Shown here: positions 58,302 to 64,000 of the stretch, piece after piece
Numbering within the stretch: the first letter of the stretch is position 1
Layout of the letters: the number at the start of each line of letters is the position of its first letter
Source of the DNA: Parachlamydiales bacterium
Lineage (GTDB): Bacteria; Chlamydiota; Chlamydiia; Chlamydiales; Rhabdochlamydiaceae
DNA: 64,000 bases
NCBI GenBank assembly: GCA_023265455.1
Contig: JAHFTQ010000005.1
Span: 1-64,000 of the forward strand
Reading direction: 5' to 3'
Made by a program: the position numbers and the translations under genes
Notes under the pieces: model-generated
What the model was told of the DNA's origin: nothing
The model's input: only the letters and a program-made list of their open reading frames with translations
Database searches by the model: none

Positions 58302-59204
58302 ATGTTCCGAGGATCTGTTGTCGCCCTGATTACCCCATTCACTGCAGAAGGAGATGTCGATTTTCCTGCTTTTTGCGAGCTCATCGATTGGCATGCGAAT
58401 GAGGGAACAGATGCCATCGTCTGTTGTGGAACGACAGGAGAAGCTCCCACACTCTCTTGTGAAGAAAAAGACCAAATTTTTAAGACAGCTGTTGAAGTGT
58501 CACGCGGCCGTGTGCCCATCATTGCAGGAACAGGAACTTACGACACACGGAAAACCGTTGCAGCGACAGCGCGTGCCAAAGAGCTAGGAGTAGAGGGGTG
58601 TTTGGTGGTTGTCCCCTATTACAATCGTCCCACGCCTGAAGGTTGCATCGCTCACTATCAGGCAATCAATACCGTGGGGCTACCGACGATTCTGTATCAT
58701 CACCCGGGTAGAACGGGTGTGAAGCTGTCTGCAGAGGTTCTTGCTGAAATTAGCCGTCTTCCTTCGATCGTTGCGATCAAAGAGGCATCAGGCGGTCTTG
58801 AGTTGATGCAGGAGATTCAGAAGCTTTCGGACATTCCGATTTTTTCAGGAGATGATACGTTGGCTCTAGCGATGATGGAATTAGGGGCGGTCGGGGTCAT
58901 TTCAATTGTTGCGAATCTCATTCCTCGGGCTTGGAAAGAGATGATCGGAAGTTTTTTGCAGGGAGATTTTAAGCGTGCCCAAGAGCTGAATGCTTTTTAT
59001 GCTCCGCTTGTGGAGGCAATGGTCTTGGAGACCAACCCTCAGTGTGTCAAATGTGCTGCCAGCCTACTAGGGAAATGTCAGCCCCAGTTAAGACTTCCGT
59101 TGGTCTTTCCTCGTTCCTCTACGCAGCAAACGATTGCAAGCGCTCTTGCAAGAACCGGACTATATGATTCCGAGAGTGCCAAAGGCTCCTGCGATCACAG
59201 GTGA
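58302..59204 (+). CDS. dapA: 4-hydroxy-tetrahydrodipicolinate synthase
   Basis: GSVVALITPFTAEGDVDFPAF, CGTTGEAPTLSCEEK, YYNRPTPEGCIAHY, ILYHHPGRTGVK. Confidence 0.96.
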   Translation: MFRGSVVALITPFTAEGDVDFPAFCELIDWHANEGTDAIVCCGTTGEAPTLSCEEKDQIFKTAVEVSRGRVPIIAGTGTYDTRKTVAATARAKELGVEGCLVVVPYYNRPTPEGCIAHYQAINTVGLPTILYHHPGRTGVKLSAEVLAEISRLPSIVAIKEASGGLELMQEIQKLSDIPIFSGDDTLALAMMELGAVGVISIVANLIPRAWKEMIGSFLQGDFKRAQELNAFYAPLVEAMVLETNPQCVKCAASLLGKCQPQLRLPLVFPRSSTQQTIASALARTGLYDSESAKGSCDHR

Positions 59205-59768
59205 GGAATCCTTAAAATAACCGGCGATCCCGCCAAAAGAGGCAAGGAGTTCAGGAGCGAAGTGGAACAGGTCTCTATCATTCAAAGATATAGTACAAAG
59301 CAGTCTAGACCTTTGTCCAAAAACGCTCTTCGCTAAATAAATGGGGAGGTTGATGGCAACCCATACGCGAATGGCCTTATCAGCACTGAAAGCTATCGGT
59401 GAGGGAAGGCGGCTAGCGGCCAAACAACTGACGGCCAGGCCTGCGCTCGAGGCAATTAAAAAGATTGCGAAGTTCCGGGCAGTGTGAATTGGACTTGTGT
59501 TTTCTGGTTCAGAGCTGCCCCACATAGATTTCTGTTGCGGCTCTTCTGTTTTGGGAACAGGAAGTCTCGAATTAAGAAATCCCGCAATCGTCACCGTAGT
59601 CAATTTGGCCGCTGCATAAACAGCTGTGCAAATCAGGGAGTTCCAAATGCCATCTCTAAGATCAGTTGCAGAGACGAAGCCTGCCAAATTTCGAGGATCG
59701 AAATGTTGTAATTGGGCTCGTGCTTGTTGGTAGATTGCAGATGTTGAAGGCATTCCTAAAACGGACAT
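59160..59768 (-). CDS. Hypothetical membrane protein, possible paralogue of 59837..60142
   Basis: M(S/P)VLG N-terminus, several hydrophobic segments, shared upstream repeat. Confidence 0.5.
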   Translation of the reverse strand: MSVLGMPSTSAIYQQARAQLQHFDPRNLAGFVSATDLRDGIWNSLICTAVYAAAKLTTVTIAGFLNSRLPVPKTEEPQQKSMWGSSEPENTSPIHTARNFAIFLIASSAGLAVSCLAASRLPSPIAFSADKAIRVWVAINLPIYLAKSVFGQRSRLLCTISLNDRDLFHFAPELLASFGGIAGYFKDSSPVIAGAFGTLGII

Positions 59769-59830
59769 ATTAACCTCTATGTTATCCTAAATAAGGGGAT
59801 GTTCTAAACAATGTTCCCCTATTGCGTCTA
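59752..59830. repeat. Direct repeat copy A upstream of 59160..59768
   Basis: ATTCCTAAAACGGACATATTAACCTCTATG...TTCTAAACAATGTTCCCCTATTGCGTCTA, near-identical to 60126-60210. Confidence 0.9.
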
Positions 59831-59836
59831 TTATCT

Positions 59837-60142
59837 TTAAGACAAGGCTCCAATGAGAGTGCCTAAAGCGCCAAGTATTGTAACGGCACGGCCACTCAAA
59901 GTTAATCCAACCAAGCCTGTACGGGTAAAAAGAATATAGGTTGCTACTCCGCCAGACCCAAGACCCAGTATTGCAGCTGCTAGCTCTTTCCTTCCAGCGT
60001 TACTTGAGGTTTTGTTCTCAGCTTCAAAAATGCATCTCACGGTATGAGCGACTATAGCGGAAACAGCCATGACACCCAAGCCAACAAAGCTATTCCAACC
60101 AGCGGTTTTGAGATGAGCTGAAGTAATTCCTAAAACGGGCAT
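59837..60142 (-). CDS. Hypothetical small membrane protein
   Basis: 101 aa with hydrophobic segments. Confidence 0.5.
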   Translation of the reverse strand: MPVLGITSAHLKTAGWNSFVGLGVMAVSAIVAHTVRCIFEAENKTSSNAGRKELAAAILGLGSGGVATYILFTRTGLVGLTLSGRAVTILGALGTLIGALS

Positions 60143-60210
60143 ATTAACCTCTATGTAAATGTTATTCTAACTGAGAGGGTATTCTAAACAATGTTCCCCT
60201 ATTGCGTCTA
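60126..60210. repeat. Direct repeat copy B upstream of 59837..60142
   Basis: ATTCCTAAAACGGGCATATTAACCTCTATG...TTCTAAACAATGTTCCCCTATTGCGTCTA. Confidence 0.9.
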
Positions 60211-60942
60211 GCGGGAAAGTTGCTCTAGGAGAGAGCTGAGTAGGGCTTGGAGGGAAGCCTTTTGAGAAGGTGTAGGATGAAACCTTTTGTGATTGAAGAG
60301 GTTGGAGAGTTGTTGGAGAGAGGCAAGGGCTTGGGTAGGGAGATCTTCTTGCCGCTTGTCGGTCTCATCGAGGGGAAAGATTTGGCGGATTAGGGAGAGG
60401 ACTTGTTTTTTCGTCTCGCCGTTGTAGTTGATGAGGAGCTGTTGTTTTTTTTCGAAGGGGGCGTCACGGCTGGCGAGGGTATAGATAGCTTGGCGGGGGA
60501 TTTCATCGAGCTTGCCGTGGAGCTGAGAAGGAAGCTGGAGGTAAAATTCATAGTATTGCAAGAAGTTGTAGGGGGTCTGCCTATTGCCGTAGGTGGCCAT
60601 AAGCCAGAAAGAAAATGCGCCATCGCGATAATTTTTGAGAATGTCTTGGGCTTTTTTAATGCGCTCGCCGTGGAGAAGGATCGCTTGGTTGTTAATCGCT
60701 TTGATTTCAGAGGTGAGGCTGGAGAGTTGTTCAAGGTCGGTTGTAATCGTCTCTTGAGAGTCGGTTTTGTAGGAGTTAAGAAGTTCTTCGAGGTTGTGTT
60801 TTTCTAGGGAAGAGAGAGGATGAATTTTAAAAACACCTGAAAAGCTGGATAAGTTTCCTTGAGAAGAGACTTCAGCAAGCTCTGACATTTTAGAAAATTT
60901 CTGTTTAAGGCGACTGAAGAGGAGCTTATTTACTTTCGACAT
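60208..60942 (-). CDS. Chlamydial pGP6-D-like (virulence plasmid protein) family
   Basis: Size and pattern (AILLHGERIKKAQDIL...FSFWL..TYGNRQTPYNFLQYYEFYLQLPSQL) match pGP6-D; next to ParA and thrS as in Chlamydia. Confidence 0.82.
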   Translation of the reverse strand: MSKVNKLLFSRLKQKFSKMSELAEVSSQGNLSSFSGVFKIHPLSSLEKHNLEELLNSYKTDSQETITTDLEQLSSLTSEIKAINNQAILLHGERIKKAQDILKNYRDGAFSFWLMATYGNRQTPYNFLQYYEFYLQLPSQLHGKLDEIPRQAIYTLASRDAPFEKKQQLLINYNGETKKQVLSLIRQIFPLDETDKRQEDLPTQALASLQQLSNLFNHKRFHPTPSQKASLQALLSSLLEQLSR

Positions 60943-61709
60943 GAGCGTATTCTTTTAAGGAGTTCTTTGGCGAGGGCTGTGTAATCTTCAGCAGCGCGAG
61001 ATGAAGGGGCAGTCTCAAAGATGGGCTTGCCGTAGATGGAGGCTTCGGAGACGGAGATATCGCGGCGGACTTTTGAGCCGAGAATTTTTCCGGGAAAGGT
61101 CTCTTCAATGACATCGAGGAAGGCGGTGTTGCTTTTTCCGCGGGGGTTCCAAAAAGAGAGGGTGACGCCGAGGATGTCAAGAGAGTGGCGGGTGGCAATG
61201 CCTTGCATGAATTGAGAGAGGCGCTGCAGTCCTTTGACGCTGTAAAACTCAGGAGTTGCAGCGACAAGAGCGTACTGGGATGCGATGAGGGCAGATTCTG
61301 TGAGCCAGCAAAGAGAGGGTGGAGTATCGATGATGATCGTATCGAAATCTTTAGTCAGAGGCTTGAGAATTTCTCTCAGTCGTTCATGAGAGTATCTGTC
61401 ACCGGCAAGCGCTTCTGTCACTTCGACGCGCTCAAGCCACGTGTCGGCGGGGATGAGCGAGAGGCGAGGATGGGAAGTGGGCAGAACGATGTCGCGGATG
61501 TTTTTTTTGCCTTGAAGAACAGGCGCTAAACTGTCGTGGGTATCGGGATCGTAGCCGAGGCCTGTTGTTAAGTTAGCTTGAGCATCGAAATCGATCAGCA
61601 AGATTTTTTGCTTGTGGAATCTAGCAAGGGCGGCGCCGATATTGAGAGACGTTGAAGTCTTGGCGGTCCCTCCCTTAAAGCTGCTAACTGTGATCGTGGG
61701 CATGGACAC
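60930..61709 (-). CDS. ParA/Soj-like ATPase
   Basis: ITVSSFKGGTAKTSTSLNIGAALA, LLIDFDAQANLTTGLGYD. Confidence 0.93.
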   Translation of the reverse strand: MSMPTITVSSFKGGTAKTSTSLNIGAALARFHKQKILLIDFDAQANLTTGLGYDPDTHDSLAPVLQGKKNIRDIVLPTSHPRLSLIPADTWLERVEVTEALAGDRYSHERLREILKPLTKDFDTIIIDTPPSLCWLTESALIASQYALVAATPEFYSVKGLQRLSQFMQGIATRHSLDILGVTLSFWNPRGKSNTAFLDVIEETFPGKILGSKVRRDISVSEASIYGKPIFETAPSSRAAEDYTALAKELLKRIRSCRK

Positions 61710-63618
61710 TTCCTTTGAAGCTGGGTTCGAGAGATTTCGTTTGCATCTCGATTTGAAGGGCTTTTAGGAAAGTCGGCACATCGATGGATCCGAAAACGAA
61801 ATTATCGCGGGTTCGTAAACTGACGGTACTGCTCTCGACTTCTTTATCTCCTACAGTGAGCATGTAGTTGATTTGAAGCAGCTGAGCGTTCCGAACTTTT
61901 TTACTGACCGATTCGCTAGTATCGTCAACGTCGCAGATCAAGCCGACTTTCTGGATCTCCTTTTTCACAAGATGGGCGTACTCACTATGGCGGTCAGCTA
62001 CAGTCATCACGCGAATCGGCAGAGGGCTGATCCAGAGGGGAAATCTTCCGACAAAGTGTTCGATCAAGATGCCGAAAAATCTCTCAATGGAGCCAAATAC
62101 CGCTCGGTGTAGCATGACGGGCCTTTTGAGTGTTCCGTCTTTATCCATATATTCGAGCTCGAATTTTTCGGGAAGGGCCATGTCAAGTTGAATAGTGCCA
62201 CATTGCCACGATCTTCCTAAGGCATCGCGGATGTGGATGTCGATTTTAGGTCCATAGAATGCGCCGTCGCCTTCATTAATGCGGAACGGCTCGCCCCACT
62301 CTTCGAGGGCTTCTTGGAGTCCTTTGGTGGCGACTTCCCAATCGTCATCAGAGCCGATGCTGTCCTTAGGTCGTGTGGAGAGCTCTAGTCGGTAAGAGAG
62401 ACCAAACGTGTCGTAAATCTCTTCGACAAGGCCTAAGATTCCGAGAATTTCAGATTTAATGTCGGAGGGTTGCATGAAGAGGTGAGCGTCATCTTGATGG
62501 AAACTCCGGACACGAAATAGTCCTGAGAGAGCGCCCGACGCTTCATGACGATGGACGTGGCCGATCTCGGCGTAGCGTAAAGGCAAATCACGGTAGCTAT
62601 GAGTCTCTGTTTTATAATACAGCATGCAGCCGGGGCAGTTCATCGGCTTGATTGCAAATCCTCGCTCTTCGATTTCAAAGCTGTACATGTTCTCACGGTA
62701 GTGGGTCCAATGTCCCGAGCGCTGCCACAGCTCTTGTCCCATGAGAAGCGGGGTTTTAATTTCTACATAGCCTGATTTAAGAAGAAGGGCGCGTAAAAAA
62801 TCGACAAGGCGGTTCCAGATCACCATTCCTTTGGGATGGATGAAGGGAATGCCGGGAGCCTCTTCTTCCAGAGAAAAAAGGCCGAGTTTGGGGCCGAGGA
62901 TTTTATGATCCCGTTTTTTGGCTTCTTCCAAGAGATGAAGGTATTCTTTGAGGAGTTTGCGATCAGGAAATGAGATCGCGTAGACGCGGGTGATCATCTC
63001 TCGGGTAGGATCGCCCTTCCAATAAGCGCCGGAGGTTTTTAGCACTTTGAACGCTTTGATTTTCCCTAGGTTGGCAAGGTGCGGGCCTCTGCAGAGATCG
63101 AAAAATTCTCCTTGCTCGTAGCCGGTAATGGGCCCCTCTTCGAACCCTTCAATCAGTTCAACTTTGTACTTGTTTGACTGAAAACGATTTTTTGCGTCTT
63201 TTTTGTCTTTGAAGAGATGCCGTTTGACGGTGTATTTTTCATCGACAATTTTTTGCACTTCTTTTTCGATTCTTTCGAAATCGGCTTCGGTGATCGTGAC
63301 ATTGGCAAAATCGTAGTAGAACCCATTTTCAAGGGGAGGTCCAACGGTCGGCTTAGCCTCCGGAAAAAGGCGCAAGATGGCTTGGGCCAGCACGTGAGCT
63401 GAAGAGTGCCAAAACACCTCTTTTCCTTTAGGGTCATCAAAAGATAAAAATTTAACTTGATCTTTGTCTTTCAGCCGGTGGTCGAGGTCATAGAGGGTTC
63501 CATTGATCTCAACGGAGACGGCTTCATGGGGAGCTTTTAGATTCAGCTTGTCGGCAAGTTCTTTGGCAGAGCATTCTTCAGGAAGCTCCATCCATGCATT
63601 ATTGATTTGTATTTGCAT
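61684..63618 (-). CDS. thrS: Threonyl-tRNA synthetase
   Basis: TGS domain, HSSAHVLAQA, PMNCPGCMLYYK, RVRSFHQDDAHLF. Confidence 0.98.
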   Translation of the reverse strand: MQIQINNAWMELPEECSAKELADKLNLKAPHEAVSVEINGTLYDLDHRLKDKDQVKFLSFDDPKGKEVFWHSSAHVLAQAILRLFPEAKPTVGPPLENGFYYDFANVTITEADFERIEKEVQKIVDEKYTVKRHLFKDKKDAKNRFQSNKYKVELIEGFEEGPITGYEQGEFFDLCRGPHLANLGKIKAFKVLKTSGAYWKGDPTREMITRVYAISFPDRKLLKEYLHLLEEAKKRDHKILGPKLGLFSLEEEAPGIPFIHPKGMVIWNRLVDFLRALLLKSGYVEIKTPLLMGQELWQRSGHWTHYRENMYSFEIEERGFAIKPMNCPGCMLYYKTETHSYRDLPLRYAEIGHVHRHEASGALSGLFRVRSFHQDDAHLFMQPSDIKSEILGILGLVEEIYDTFGLSYRLELSTRPKDSIGSDDDWEVATKGLQEALEEWGEPFRINEGDGAFYGPKIDIHIRDALGRSWQCGTIQLDMALPEKFELEYMDKDGTLKRPVMLHRAVFGSIERFFGILIEHFVGRFPLWISPLPIRVMTVADRHSEYAHLVKKEIQKVGLICDVDDTSESVSKKVRNAQLLQINYMLTVGDKEVESSTVSLRTRDNFVFGSIDVPTFLKALQIEMQTKSLEPSFKGSVHAHDHS

Positions 63619-63639
63619 AATGGGAATGAGTATAATCTA

Positions 63640-64000
63640 ATGATGGATTTTTCGCAGATTCAAAATTCTTATGCCGCTGAGGCCCGGAGATTAGCCGAGC
63701 AGTTGATCGATGAGCACGGGAGCCCGCATGCGTTTCACGGCTCTAGTCTAGAGCATCAGCAAAATTTTTTAAAAAAGTGGAAGTCTGATCCGCAATTTGT
63801 CAAAAAATTCCGGAGGTTTTCTCTGCCGCTTTGTCACAAAAGAGCAGAAGAGATGGTCCGCTTGTCACTTCAGTTGCCACATTCAACTTCTTTAAAAGAT
63901 TTTCATGTCAAACGCGCAGCGATCGCTGCTTGCCTCACTCCGCTCAGACAAACGATTGGCTCTTGTTTTGCAACAGCCCCTGCGATTTTGGTTCAGCTGC
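63640..64000 (+). CDS. Partial CDS running off the right edge; conserved chlamydial-type protein with QTIGSCFATAPAI motif
   Basis: Open frame from ATG 63640 to window end: MMDFSQIQNSYAAEARRLAEQLIDEHGSPHAFHGSSLEHQQ...; GSCFATA resembles a papain-fold Cys active site. Confidence 0.6.
   Translation, partial: MMDFSQIQNSYAAEARRLAEQLIDEHGSPHAFHGSSLEHQQNFLKKWKSDPQFVKKFRRFSLPLCHKRAEEMVRLSLQLPHSTSLKDFHVKRAAIAACLTPLRQTIGSCFATAPAILVQL

Noticed and set aside
1-64000. CRISPR arrays or rRNA operons
   Set aside because: No regularly spaced repeat array or rRNA-like sequence seen in the window.

Overview
This 64 kb window looks like a chromosomal segment of an environmental Chlamydiae bacterium (Parachlamydiales-like). 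The lineage call rests on the thrS - parA/minD-like - pGP6-D-like order, a hemB/greA neighbourhood, a GreA with a very long N-terminal extension, a long double-length ThyX, and a TyrP-like carrier. Layout: an IS21-like terminal-repeat remnant at the left edge; a ~15 kb surface-glycan cluster (CDP-dideoxyhexose genes rfbF/G/H, GDP-mannose genes, glycosyltransferases, an O-antigen ligase/polymerase-like protein); a PATR-repeat autotransporter; housekeeping genes (uvrB, tyrP, thyX, hemB, greA, rdgB, dus, oppA, glk, recA, ispA, ung, dapA, thrS); a candidate host-interaction pair (ankyrin protein plus a YopJ/Ulp-like clan CE protein); and several small accessory islets. Strongest sequence-level observations: (1) a 169 bp near-perfect inverted repeat that fills the greA-rdgB intergenic space and pairs over the rdgB ribosome-binding site; (2) a 1.57 kb AlbA_2-gene islet at tRNA-Pro flanked by an exact 50 bp direct repeat of the tRNA 3' half; (3) a 1.43 kb islet at the 3' end of ispA flanked by 38/40 bp direct repeats that encode the same 13 C-terminal residues with synonymous differences, carrying a structured-RNA/terminator plus NYN-domain gene and a pdxH-like gene; (4) two copies of a covarying dyad (GTCGsTTACA-TTT-TGTAAsCGAC) at the same distance upstream of a dinD homologue and of a GyrI-like gene; (5) a decayed second dinD copy. 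All calls are by reading the sequence and ORF translations; no database search was run.
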